Origin: Streptomyces alanosinicus
GTDB taxonomy: Bacteria; Actinomycetota; Actinomycetes; Streptomycetales; Streptomycetaceae
Assembly (NCBI RefSeq): GCF_014650595.1
Contig: NZ_BMVG01000007.1
Span: forward strand, 62,001-126,000
DNA: 64,000 bases
Direction: 5' to 3'
The translations under genes were made by a program, and so were the position numbers. This document shows positions 16,878 to 25,273 of this stretch, piece by piece. The first letter of the stretch is position 1. Each line of letters begins with the position of its first letter. The notes under the pieces are model-generated. The model saw only the letters and a list, made by a program, of their open reading frames with translations. It was not told the origin of the DNA and did no database searches.

Positions 16878-17741
16878 GTGCCAACTGCGATTGCCGTGAC
16901 CAGTGCCGACATGGCACTGCCGGCGCAGGACGAACGGACCGTGCCGGCCGTCGTGCTGAGCGGCCTCGACCAGCGGCCGCTGGAGCACGCGCTCACCGAA
17001 CTCCACGCCCTGACCGAGCAGTACGGATATCTGGTGGTCATCTGCTCCCGGGCCACCCCGGAGCCCGTCGTACGGCGGCTGCACACCCTGCGCGCACTGC
17101 TGGAGAGCGACCGCATCGCCGTCTTCCGACCCGAGCTGCCGCCCCTCGGCATCGCCGTGCTCGCCCGGCAGCTGCGCCAGCTCGCCTCCTGCGATCTGAG
17201 TCCGGGCGTCCTCGCCTCCGCAGGCCGGCTGCTCACCCACTACATCCACGCCGGGGCCGTACTGGGTTCCGTGGCCCGGCTGGACCGGGTGCCGGTCGGC
17301 CTGAAGGCGCACGCCAAGTCCTGGATGCCCGGCAGCCAGTTCGCCGTGCTCGCGCATCCCGAGCCGCAGCTGGAGCGTATCGGGCCCGGTGTCACGCTCA
17401 AGGGGCCCGAGTTCACCACCTGGATGCTCGTCGCCCGGGGCCGGCAGACGCAGGGCGACTGGGTCGCCGGGCTCGCGGGGCAGTGGAGCGTGCACGGGCT
17501 GCGCGAGGTTCCGCTGCCCGCCGAGTCCCCGGTGTGGTGGGGGACCGGCCGCATGACCGAGTTCTGCGGCTATCTCGCCGACCTGTCCGTGCTGTACCAA
17601 CTGGTCACGTCCGTGCGGCAGACCAGCTGTCACTGGTGCGGCCTGGACGTCATCGGTGACAGATGTGTGTTCTGCTCCGCCACCCCACCCGTGTACGAAC
17701 CCGCTCCGCTCAGAGCCCTGGAACAGCGCACGCCCGCCTGA
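16878..17741 (+). CDS. Tad-locus protein with C-terminal zinc ribbon
   Basis: 287 aa from a GTG with GGGGAG upstream. The first 110 residues look like a Rossmann-type fold. The C-terminus carries two CxxC pairs (CHWCGLDVIGDRCVFC), a classical zinc ribbon. No signal peptide or membrane segment is present. It is the first gene of the Tad locus, 60 nt before cpaB. I do not recognise the family, and a cytoplasmic accessory role in pilus assembly is inference from position. Confidence 0.75.
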   Translation: MPTAIAVTSADMALPAQDERTVPAVVLSGLDQRPLEHALTELHALTEQYGYLVVICSRATPEPVVRRLHTLRALLESDRIAVFRPELPPLGIAVLARQLRQLASCDLSPGVLASAGRLLTHYIHAGAVLGSVARLDRVPVGLKAHAKSWMPGSQFAVLAHPEPQLERIGPGVTLKGPEFTTWMLVARGRQTQGDWVAGLAGQWSVHGLREVPLPAESPVWWGTGRMTEFCGYLADLSVLYQLVTSVRQTSCHWCGLDVIGDRCVFCSATPPVYEPAPLRALEQRTPA

Positions 17742-17801
17742 CCCGCCCGCACCTGATCCGCACCCCGCCCGACCGATTCCCCCAATGAGGTTGCACGGTT
17801 C

Positions 17802-18509
17802 ATGAACTCCCGTCAGCGCCGCGGCGTGATACTGCTGATCCTGTCGGTCCTGTGCGCTCTCGGCGCGTTCGCCGGCGTGCTCTCCGTCGTCCACAGCGTG
17901 AATTCCAAGGTCGGGCCCGAGGTCACCGCGTACCAGGTCAGGTCCGACGTCAAGCCGTACACCGCGCTGGACACCGGGCAGTTCGAGAAGATCAGGATGC
18001 CCAGGCGGTGGCTGTCCGGCAACGCGGTCACCGATCTCCGCCAGATCCAGGGCAAGATCGCCGTCACCACGCTGCGCGCCGGGTCCCTGCTGCAGACCGA
18101 CATGGTCGTCGACCAGCCCGCCCTCCAGCCCGGACAGCAGGAGGTCGCCATCATGATCGACGCGGCGACCGGCGTGGCGGGCAAGATCACTCCGGGGTCC
18201 CGGGTCAACGTCTATGCCACCTTCGCCGGGAAGAAGGACACCGACCCCGACCAGTCGAAGATCATCGTCACGGACGCCCGGGTCCTCGACGTCGGCCGGA
18301 TCACCGCCCTCGACCCCGACAGCGGCAAGAACCAGCAGCAGCCCACCGAGGCCGTCCCCATCACCTTCGCGCTGTCCACCCTCGACGCCCAGCGCCTCAC
18401 CTACGCCGAGTCCTTCGCCCAGCGCGTCCGGCTGGCGCTGGTGGCCCCCGGCGGCGAGACCAGCGTCCCCGACAAGGACCGCACCTACGAACTCGCTACG
18501 GACAAGTGA
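17802..18509 (+). CDS. cpaB: Flp pilus assembly protein CpaB/RcpC (SAF domain)
   Basis: 235 aa. One N-terminal membrane anchor (GVILLILSVLCALGAFAGVLSVV) is followed by a SAF domain (VRSDVKPYTALDTGQFEKIRMPRRWL, about residues 48-110) and a CpaB C-terminal domain (QQEVAIMIDAATGVAGKITPGSRVNVYATF). CpaB proteins sit on the outer side of the membrane and are needed for Tad pilus assembly. In a Gram-positive there is no secretin, so it may act with wall components. Confidence 0.88.
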   Translation: MNSRQRRGVILLILSVLCALGAFAGVLSVVHSVNSKVGPEVTAYQVRSDVKPYTALDTGQFEKIRMPRRWLSGNAVTDLRQIQGKIAVTTLRAGSLLQTDMVVDQPALQPGQQEVAIMIDAATGVAGKITPGSRVNVYATFAGKKDTDPDQSKIIVTDARVLDVGRITALDPDSGKNQQQPTEAVPITFALSTLDAQRLTYAESFAQRVRLALVAPGGETSVPDKDRTYELATDK

Positions 18510-18521
18510 GAGGCGGCCCGC

Positions 18522-19757
18522 ATGCCCACCAGGATCCTCCCGGCCGGCGCCGACCCCGACGCCGTCCGCTCCCTCGTCACCCTCCTCAGCCAGCTCCCCG
18601 ACGCCGAACCGCAGCCACCCGTCGGCGACTCCACCCAGCTCGTCGACACCCTCGCCCGGCTCGCCGCCGAGTCCGTGGACGAGCTTCCGGAAGTGGTCGT
18701 CGTCCATGAACGCATCGGACCCGTCCCCGCCCTGGAGCTGATCCGCGAGGTCGCGCTCCGCTTCCCCGCCGTCGGCGTCATCCTCGTCACCACCGACGCG
18801 AGCCCCGGCCTGTTCGCCGCCGCCATGGACTCCGGCGCCCGCGGCCTGGTCGCGCTCCCGCTGTCGTACGAGGAACTCGCCAGCCGGGTCCAGGCCGTCG
18901 CCCAGTGGTCGACCGGGGTACGGCGCCATCTCGGCCACACCGCCGATGTGTTCGGCGGCGTCGGCGGCACGGTCGTCACGGTCAGCGGCGCCAAGGGAGG
19001 CACCGGAGCGACGCTCGCGGCCATTCAGCTGGCCCTCGCCGCCCAGGCCTCCGGCCGGCCCACCGCCCTGGTCGACCTGGACCTCCAGACCGGCGACATC
19101 GCCTCCTACCTGGACATCCAGTTCCGCCGGTCCGTGGTCGACCTCGCCGCGATCACCGACATCTCGCCCCGCGTCCTCGCCGACGCCGTCTTCCGCCATG
19201 ACACCGGGCTCGTCCTGCTCCTCGCCCCCGCCGAGGGCGAACGCGGCGAAGAGGTCGGCGACCGCGCCGCCCGGCAGATCGTCAGTGCCCTGCGCTCCCG
19301 CTACGAGGTGGTCGTGGTGGACTGCGGCGCCCAGCTCGGCGGCGCCGGCGCGGCCGTGGTGGAGATGGCCGACACCGCGCTGCTTCTCACCACCCCGGAC
19401 GTGATCTCCGTACGCGCCGCCAAGCGCACGGTACGGATGTGGGACCGGCTGCAGATCCGCAAGGCCGAGGAGACGACGGTGGTCGTCAACCGGCTCTCGC
19501 GGCACACCGAGATCCAGCCCGCGCTGGTGCAGCGCATCACCGGCACGGCACTCGCGCGCACCGCCGTACCCGCCAACTTCAAGGAACTGCAGGCCGTCGT
19601 GGACGCGGGGCGGGTGCATGAACTGGACAGCCGCAGCTCCGTGAAGCAGGCGCTGTGGGCGCTCGCCGGGGAACTGGGCCTGGTGAAGGCCGCCGAGGGG
19701 ACCCATCGCGCGGGCGCGGCCCGGGGCCCGGCCGGATTCCGGCGGCGGAAGGAGTGA
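18522..19757 (+). CDS. tadZ: TadZ/CpaE-like MinD/ParA-superfamily ATPase
   Basis: 411 aa. The N-terminal receiver-like domain (about residues 50-130; EVVVVHERIGPVPALELI, ILVTTDASPGLFAAAMDSGARG) resembles the atypical receiver of TadZ. From about 150 comes a ParA/MinD fold (VVTVSGAKGGTGATLAAIQLA, LVDLDLQTGDIASYLD, VVVVDCGAQL). The Walker A reads KGGTGAT, so the usual second Lys is absent, as in several TadZ proteins. TadZ localises the pilus machine to a cell site. It is 12 nt after cpaB. Confidence 0.88.
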   Translation: MPTRILPAGADPDAVRSLVTLLSQLPDAEPQPPVGDSTQLVDTLARLAAESVDELPEVVVVHERIGPVPALELIREVALRFPAVGVILVTTDASPGLFAAAMDSGARGLVALPLSYEELASRVQAVAQWSTGVRRHLGHTADVFGGVGGTVVTVSGAKGGTGATLAAIQLALAAQASGRPTALVDLDLQTGDIASYLDIQFRRSVVDLAAITDISPRVLADAVFRHDTGLVLLLAPAEGERGEEVGDRAARQIVSALRSRYEVVVVDCGAQLGGAGAAVVEMADTALLLTTPDVISVRAAKRTVRMWDRLQIRKAEETTVVVNRLSRHTEIQPALVQRITGTALARTAVPANFKELQAVVDAGRVHELDSRSSVKQALWALAGELGLVKAAEGTHRAGAARGPAGFRRRKE

Positions 19758-19764
19758 GCGCGCC

Positions 19765-20145
19765 ATGAGAAGGCCGGACGGGGACCGGGGGCAGGTGAGC
19801 ATCGAGTTCCTCGGGATGACGCCGCTGATCGTCCTGACGCTGGTGCTGGTGTGGCAGGCCGTGCTCGTGGGGTACACCTTCACGCTCGCCGGGAATGCTG
19901 CCGACGAGGCGGTGCGGGCGGGGACGGCCGCGCCGCAGGGTGGCGCACGGCAGGCGGCCTGCTCGGCGGCGGGGCTGAAGCACCTGTCGGCGGCGTGGCG
20001 GGGAGACGCGACGGTGAACTGCTCTCCGTCCGGCTATGTCACGGCCGATGTCTCCCTCAGGGTCCCGGTCCTCTTCCCCGGGGTGTTCTCCGCCCCCGCC
20101 ACCGTGCACGGCCACGCCGGTGCCGTCGAGGAGGTGAAGCACTGA
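19765..20145 (+). CDS. tadE: TadE-like pseudopilin
   Basis: 126 aa. A short positive leader ends in DRG, then QVSIEFLGM with Glu at position +5 after the Gly and a hydrophobic segment: a type IV prepilin-like cleavage site. The mature part is small and has two Cys. It is 7 nt after tadZ and 1 nt before the next TadE-like gene. A prepilin peptidase should process it, but none is encoded here. Confidence 0.85.
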   Translation: MRRPDGDRGQVSIEFLGMTPLIVLTLVLVWQAVLVGYTFTLAGNAADEAVRAGTAAPQGGARQAACSAAGLKHLSAAWRGDATVNCSPSGYVTADVSLRVPVLFPGVFSAPATVHGHAGAVEEVKH

Positions 20146-20146
20146 G

Positions 20147-20494
20147 ATGCGCTACCGCGAAGGACGACGGGACGCGGGCCAAGTCGCCCTCGAATACCTC
20201 GGGTTCATCCCGGTCCTGCTGATCGTGGCCCTGGCCGGCATCCAGATCGGCGCCGTCGCCTACGCCGCCGAACAGGCCGGCACGGCGGCGCGGGCGGGGG
20301 CGCGGGCGGCCTCTCTGCGGCAGGACCCGCAGCAGGCCTGCGTCGGCGCGGTCAGCGGCCCGCTCACCGTGACGTGCGGCGAGACCGGGGGAGGGGACGA
20401 CTCGGTCACCGTCACCGCCAGAGTGAGGATCCCGAAGATCATCTGGGGCTTCGGCGATGCCACCAGGTCCGCCACCATGCCGCTCGACCACTAG
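20147..20494 (+). CDS. Second TadE-like pseudopilin
   Basis: 115 aa. The leader ends in DAG, then QVALEYLGF with Glu at +5, a hydrophobic helix and a mature domain with two Cys (QQACVG, VTCGET). It has the same architecture as the preceding gene, so the two are likely paralogues; one may correspond to TadF. The start lies directly after the stop of the previous gene. Confidence 0.83.
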   Translation: MRYREGRRDAGQVALEYLGFIPVLLIVALAGIQIGAVAYAAEQAGTAARAGARAASLRQDPQQACVGAVSGPLTVTCGETGGGDDSVTVTARVRIPKIIWGFGDATRSATMPLDH

Positions 20495-20509
20495 CGAGGA
20501 GTCGCCGAC

Positions 20510-21847
20510 ATGAGCCTGCGGGCACGCATCAGCACTCCGGAGGAGCACGGCAGCCGGGGCGAGGACGGCCATCTCGTCGCCTCCTACCGGGCCAAGCTCC
20601 TGGAGGAGATCGACCTCGCGGAGATGAGCGCGCTCGCCGCCGCCGAACGCCGGGCGCGTCTGGAGCGGGTGCTCGGGCACATCATCAGCCGCGAGGGACC
20701 GGTCCTGTCGACGGTCGAACGCTCGCAGCTGATCCGCCGGGTGGTGGACGAGGCGCTCGGCCTCGGCATCCTGGAACCGCTGCTGGAGGACGCCTCCATC
20801 ACCGAGATCATGGTCAACGGCGCCGACGCGATCTTCGTGGAACGCGGCGGCCGCGTCGAGCAGCTGCCGATCCGGTTCGCCTCCGCCGACCAGCTGATGC
20901 AGACCATCGAGCGCATCGTGTCGACGGTGAACCGGAGGGTCGACGAGTCGAACCCGATGGTGGACGCCCGGCTGCCCTCCGGCGAGCGCGTCAACGTCAT
21001 CATCCCGCCGCTGTCGCTGACCGGCCCGATCCTCACCATCCGCCGCTTCCCGCGCTCCTTCACCCTGCAGGAGCTGATCTCCTTCGGCTCGCTGGCCGAG
21101 CCCATGGTGTATCTGCTGGCAGGCCTGGTGCAGGCGAAGCTCAACATCATCGTCTCCGGGGCCACGGGCACCGGGAAGACCACCCTGCTGAACGCCCTCT
21201 CGGGGCTCATCCCGCCGCACGAACGCATCATCACCATCGAGGACTCCGCCGAACTCCAGCTCCAGCAGACCCATGTGGTCCGCCTGGAGGCACGGCCGCC
21301 GAACGTCGAGGGCAAGGGCCAGGTCACCATCCGCGACCTGGTCCGCAACTCGCTGCGGATGCGGCCCGACCGGATCGTGGTCGGTGAGGTCCGCGGCGGT
21401 GAGTCCCTGGACATGCTCCAGGCGATGTCCACCGGCCATGACGGCTCCCTCGCCACCGTGCACGCCAACAGCGCCGAGGACGCGCTGACCCGGCTGCAGA
21501 CCCTCGCCTCCATGTCCGACGTCGAGGTGCCCTTCGTGGCGCTGCACGACCAGATCAACAGCGCGGTCGACGTCATCGTCCAGCTCACCCGGTTCGCCGA
21601 CGGCGCCCGCCGGATCACCGAGATCGCGCTCCTCGACAGCCACGGCGGGGAGCCGTACCGGCTCGCGACCGTGGCCCGGTTCGACGCCCAGCCGATGACC
21701 GCCGAGGGCCGGGTGTACGGCACCTTCCAGTACTTCCCGCTGCCCCGCCGGACCGCCGACCGCCTCTACATGGCGAGTCAGCCGGTCCCGCAGGCCTTCG
21801 GCATCGCCCACACGGCGGCCCAACTCACCACCCGAGAAGCCAGGTAG
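20510..21847 (+). CDS. tadA: TadA/CpaF secretion ATPase (type II/IV family)
   Basis: 445 aa. The N-terminal CpaF domain (SREGPVLSTVERSQLIRRVVDEALGLGILEPLL) is followed by the GspE-type ATPase: Walker A GATGTGKTTLLN near residue 220, the Asp box (ITIEDSAELQL) and Walker B VVGEVRGGES, then the His box (HDGSLATVHANS). It powers assembly of the Flp pilus from the cytoplasm. Length is typical. Confidence 0.95.
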   Translation: MSLRARISTPEEHGSRGEDGHLVASYRAKLLEEIDLAEMSALAAAERRARLERVLGHIISREGPVLSTVERSQLIRRVVDEALGLGILEPLLEDASITEIMVNGADAIFVERGGRVEQLPIRFASADQLMQTIERIVSTVNRRVDESNPMVDARLPSGERVNVIIPPLSLTGPILTIRRFPRSFTLQELISFGSLAEPMVYLLAGLVQAKLNIIVSGATGTGKTTLLNALSGLIPPHERIITIEDSAELQLQQTHVVRLEARPPNVEGKGQVTIRDLVRNSLRMRPDRIVVGEVRGGESLDMLQAMSTGHDGSLATVHANSAEDALTRLQTLASMSDVEVPFVALHDQINSAVDVIVQLTRFADGARRITEIALLDSHGGEPYRLATVARFDAQPMTAEGRVYGTFQYFPLPRRTADRLYMASQPVPQAFGIAHTAAQLTTREAR

Positions 21848-21857
21848 GACCAGGACC

Positions 21858-22805
21858 ATGGAACTCCGCACCCTCGTCCAGCTCACCACCGGCGTGACGC
21901 TGCTGGCCTGCGTCCTGGCGGTGGCCGGCGTGCGCAGCTACGCCGCGGGCCGGGCCCGGCGCGCCGCCCTCGTGGACCGCCTCACCCACACCGGCCCGGT
22001 GCCCGCGACCGGCCGCAGGCGGCGCCGCTTCCGCGACCTCGACCGGCGGCTGCGCCGCACCCGCCTCGGCCGCTGGCTGGAACTGCGCCTGGCGGCGACC
22101 GGCCTGGACGTCACCCCCGGCGAGTTCCTCGTCTACATGCTCGCCGCGGTCGCCGCGCTCTGGCTGATCGGCCAGGCCACCCTGGCCCCCTTCTTCGGCC
22201 CGCTCGCCGGAGTGCTCGGCATCTGGGCGGCCGTACAGTTCCTCAACTGGCAGCGCCAGAAGCGCATCGAGCGGTTCATCGGTCAACTCCCCGAACTGGC
22301 CCGCATCCTGGCCAACGCCACCCAGGCGGGCCTCGCCCTGCGCACCGCGATCGGCATGGCCGCGGAGGAGCTGGAGGCCCCGGCCGGCGAGGAACTGGGC
22401 AAGGTCGCCGACCAGTTGGCCATCGGCCAGTCCATGGACGAGGCGCTGGGGGAGCTGGCCGACCGGCTCCCGTCCCGCGAACTGGTCGTCCTGGTCACAA
22501 CCCTGGTGCTGTCGAACCGGGCCGGCGGCCAGGTGGTCGGCGCCCTGCGCAACCTGACCGAGACGCTGGAGGAACGCAAGGAGACCCGGCGCGAGATCCG
22601 CACCCAGCTCTCCCAGGTCACCATGACCTCGTACGCCGTCCCCGTCCTGGGCGTCGGCGCGCTGTTCCTGATGAACGGCGTCAAGGACGGCGCGCTGGAG
22701 CGGATGACCGGCTCGCCGGTCGGCCAGGCCTGCGTGATCGTCGCGTTCGCGATGTACGCCGTCGGCTTTGTCCTCATCCGCCGCCTGAGCCGGATCGACG
22801 TCTGA
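21858..22805 (+). CDS. tadB: TadB inner-membrane platform protein
   Basis: 315 aa. It has an N-terminal helix (TTGVTLLACVLAVAGV), a pair near residues 90-125 (FLVYMLAAVAALWLIG), the T2SSF domain (RFIGQLPELARILANATQAGLALRTAIGMAAEEL) and C-terminal helices (AVPVLGVGALFLMNGV, ACVIVAFAMYAVGFVLI). With TadC it forms the membrane platform on which TadA acts. The start ATG follows tadA by 10 nt. Confidence 0.93.
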   Translation: MELRTLVQLTTGVTLLACVLAVAGVRSYAAGRARRAALVDRLTHTGPVPATGRRRRRFRDLDRRLRRTRLGRWLELRLAATGLDVTPGEFLVYMLAAVAALWLIGQATLAPFFGPLAGVLGIWAAVQFLNWQRQKRIERFIGQLPELARILANATQAGLALRTAIGMAAEELEAPAGEELGKVADQLAIGQSMDEALGELADRLPSRELVVLVTTLVLSNRAGGQVVGALRNLTETLEERKETRREIRTQLSQVTMTSYAVPVLGVGALFLMNGVKDGALERMTGSPVGQACVIVAFAMYAVGFVLIRRLSRIDV

Positions 22806-22819
22806 GGGGGGCGTACACC

Positions 22820-23707
22820 ATGGCATTCCTGCTCGCGCTGCTGATGGGCCTCGGTGTCTGGGGCGCCTTCACCGGCATCCGCATGTACCGCGCGGACGCC
22901 AAGCTCCCCGGCGACCTCGCCGTCGCCCTGGAGATCGGCGCCACCCGCACCGGCGCCGTCGGCTCCGTCATCGACCGCATGGGCATGCGCTACGCCCCCG
23001 CCGTGCTGCGCCTGATGGGCCCGCGCCTGGTCGCCACGTACCGTCGCAAGATCGACCTCGCCGGCAACCCCGGCGGCCTGACCATCGACCGCTACGCGGC
23101 CCGCCGGGCGGTCTACGGCGCACTGGGCGCCGTCGGCTTCCTGGTCTTCCTGCTGCGCGGCCAGTGGTTCGTGGCCGTACTCCTGCTGCTGTTCGGCGCG
23201 TTCTGGACGGAGGTCGGCATCTGGTCGGCGATCCGGGTCCGCAAGGACGTCATCGAGCGCACCCTGCCCGACTTCCTGGACGTACTGGCCGTGGTGGTCA
23301 GCGCGGGCCTCGGCTTCCGCCAGGCCCTGGACCGGGTGGCCTCCCGCTACGAGGGCCCCTGGGCCGACGAACTGCGCATCACCCTGCGCCAGATGGACCT
23401 CGGCATGAGCCGCCGCCAGGCCTTCGCGGAACTGCGCCGCAGGAACGACTCCGAACAGGTCGCCATGTTCGTGACGGCGCTGCAGCAGGGCGAGGAACTG
23501 GGCGCGCCGATCGTCGACACGCTCGTCTCCCTGGCCAAGGACATGCGCCGCACCGACGCCCAGAACGCCCGCCGCAAGGCCGCCCGCGCGGTGCCCAAGG
23601 CCACGCTGATGATCACCACGTTCATGGTCCCGGCGACGATGCTGCTGCTCGGCGCGGGCCTGATCCTGGGCTCCGGGGTGGACTTCGGCTCACTCACGGG
23701 GAAGTGA
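22820..23707 (+). CDS. tadC: TadC inner-membrane platform protein
   Basis: 295 aa with the second T2SSF domain of the locus (TLPDFLDVLAVVVSAGLGFRQALDRVA, about residues 150-175; RRTDAQNARRKAARAVPKATLMIT). There are hydrophobic segments at the N-terminus, around 95-120 and at the C-terminus (MLLLGAGLILGSG). It pairs with TadB, and the spacing of 14 nt fits one operon. Confidence 0.93.
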   Translation: MAFLLALLMGLGVWGAFTGIRMYRADAKLPGDLAVALEIGATRTGAVGSVIDRMGMRYAPAVLRLMGPRLVATYRRKIDLAGNPGGLTIDRYAARRAVYGALGAVGFLVFLLRGQWFVAVLLLLFGAFWTEVGIWSAIRVRKDVIERTLPDFLDVLAVVVSAGLGFRQALDRVASRYEGPWADELRITLRQMDLGMSRRQAFAELRRRNDSEQVAMFVTALQQGEELGAPIVDTLVSLAKDMRRTDAQNARRKAARAVPKATLMITTFMVPATMLLLGAGLILGSGVDFGSLTGK

Positions 23708-23714
23708 GGCGGGG

Positions 23715-25262
23715 ATGGCGGTGGCCGGGGTGCCGGGGCGCGGCGGCAGGCGTGGGCAGGGGCTCGGGCCGGGGCTCGGGCGGGACCTCGGGCGCAAGCG
23801 GGACCTCGGGCGTGGGCTCGGGCACGGGCACGGGCATGGCCTCGCGGCCTTCGGCGGATGGCTGAGGGGGATCCCGGCCCGGTTCCGCGACCGGTTCCCC
23901 GACTGTTTCCGCGACGGGTTCCCCGACCGATTCCGTGACAGGTTCCCCGGCCGGTTCGCACGGCGTACGAAAGCGGCGCCGGGCGCGGCGGCCACCACGA
24001 CCGAACCGTCCATGAAGATCCAGGTCAGCGCACTGCAGGCGATGTGCCGGCAGGTGTTCGGCTTCCGTCTGGCCATGATCGCCATCGCCGCTCCCGCCGC
24101 CCTGCTCCACGCGGCCCCCGGCGTGGGCGTCCGCCTGGTCGGCGCGGCCGTGGTCGTCACCTTCATGGTGTCCTACGTCCTCTTCCGCGACTGGGAGCGC
24201 TTCGGCCCCCTCCTGCTGCGCCACCCGTCCCTCCTCGCGGCGGACACCCTCTTCGGCTCCCTCCTGCTGATCTCGGCCGGCCCGGACACCACCCTCGCCT
24301 ACGTCAGCGTGTGCACCCCGCTGCTCGCGGGCCTGGCCTACAGCTGGCGGGGCGCCGCGTTCTTCGCCTCGCTCCAGTCGCTGATCCTGCTCCTGGTCCA
24401 CGCCACGCTGAAGGCCGACCGGCACGCCCCCGTCGCCGAGGCCCTTCTGCTGCCCGGCCTGTGCGTCATCTCCGGCGCCATGGGCTCGACCCTGCGCAAC
24501 CTGATGCTTCGCTTCGGCGCGGCCACCCAGGCCCTGACGGCGGTCCAGGCCCGCCTCGCGGCGGCGGAGGCGGTGAGCGCGGAACGCGCCCGGCTGGCCC
24601 GTGAGATGCACGACTCGGTGGCCAAGACCCTGTACGGCGTGGCGCTGGCGGCGGACGGCCTGGCGGCGACGGCTTCGGCACAGGCCCCCGATCCGGCCCG
24701 GATAAGGGCCCAGGCGGACCTGGTGTCGCGCTCGGCGCGCAGGGCGGCGGCGGAGTCCCGGGAGCTGCTGAGGGATCTGCGCAGGGAGCCGGCGCCGGAC
24801 GGGGCACAGGCCCCCCTGTGGCCCGAACTGCATGCATGCATCCGGGACTTCACGACCCGTACCGCGATGAAGGTCACGTACGCCGCCCCGCCGCCCCCCG
24901 GTGTCCCCGCCCTGCCGGCCCCGCTGGCCCGCCATCTGCTCTCCATCACGGCGGAGGCGCTGGAGAACGCCCACCGTCACGCGTCCGCGACCCACGTCGA
25001 CGTCCGCGCGGCGGTCCACGGCGAACTGCTGCGCCTGTCGGTCCACGACGACGGCCGGGGCCTGCCTCCCGGCACCACCCTCGAACAGCTCCGCGAGTCC
25101 GGCCACTTCGGCCTGCTCGGCATGGTGGAGCGGGCCGCGCAGATGGGCGCCCGGATCCGTATCGGCCGGGGCGGGCACGAACGGGGCACGGAGGTACGCG
25201 TGGAAATACCCCTGCGGTCCCTGACCCACCCAGACCCCGACCCCGCACCCCCGCGATCCTGA
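23715..25262 (+). CDS. Sensor histidine kinase of the Tad locus (NarL/DesK type) with repetitive N-terminus
   Basis: 515 aa. The start ATG at 23715 has GAGG upstream and lies 7 nt after tadC. Residues 1-55 are Gly-rich (GLG/GHG), and residues 56-83 are tetrapeptide repeats of the RFRD/RFPD type encoded by a 12-bp minisatellite. The ATG at 24012 (MKIQVSAL) would give a conventional start but has no ribosome binding site. Several membrane helices follow (about residues 115-265). Then comes a HisKA_3 dimerisation box (ARLAREMHDSVAKTLYG, phospho-His) and a HATPase domain (ITAEALENAHRHA, DDGRGLPPG, GHFGLLGMVERA). Its partner is encoded next. The signal is unknown. Confidence 0.88.
   Translation: MAVAGVPGRGGRRGQGLGPGLGRDLGRKRDLGRGLGHGHGHGLAAFGGWLRGIPARFRDRFPDCFRDGFPDRFRDRFPGRFARRTKAAPGAAATTTEPSMKIQVSALQAMCRQVFGFRLAMIAIAAPAALLHAAPGVGVRLVGAAVVVTFMVSYVLFRDWERFGPLLLRHPSLLAADTLFGSLLLISAGPDTTLAYVSVCTPLLAGLAYSWRGAAFFASLQSLILLLVHATLKADRHAPVAEALLLPGLCVISGAMGSTLRNLMLRFGAATQALTAVQARLAAAEAVSAERARLAREMHDSVAKTLYGVALAADGLAATASAQAPDPARIRAQADLVSRSARRAAAESRELLRDLRREPAPDGAQAPLWPELHACIRDFTTRTAMKVTYAAPPPPGVPALPAPLARHLLSITAEALENAHRHASATHVDVRAAVHGELLRLSVHDDGRGLPPGTTLEQLRESGHFGLLGMVERAAQMGARIRIGRGGHERGTEVRVEIPLRSLTHPDPDPAPPRS
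23880..23963 (+). repeat. 12-bp tandem repeat, seven units, inside the kinase gene
   Basis: Units such as CGGTTCCGCGAC and CGGTTCCCCGAC alternate in frame, giving a 24-bp higher-order period and the peptide repeat [R/C/G]-F-[R/P]-[D/G]. Point differences between units show that the array is not brand new. A Gly-rich repeat (GGCTCGGGC-like) lies just upstream (23761-23836). Confidence 0.85.
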
Positions 25263-25273
25263 GAGGAGGCACC

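Noticed and set aside
16803-19883. Very long open frame (over 1000 codons) on the minus strand opposite the Tad genes
   Set aside because: It is the antisense shadow of high-GC codon bias. Its Gly/His/Val-rich translation has no domain, and the plus strand encodes recognisable Tad proteins.
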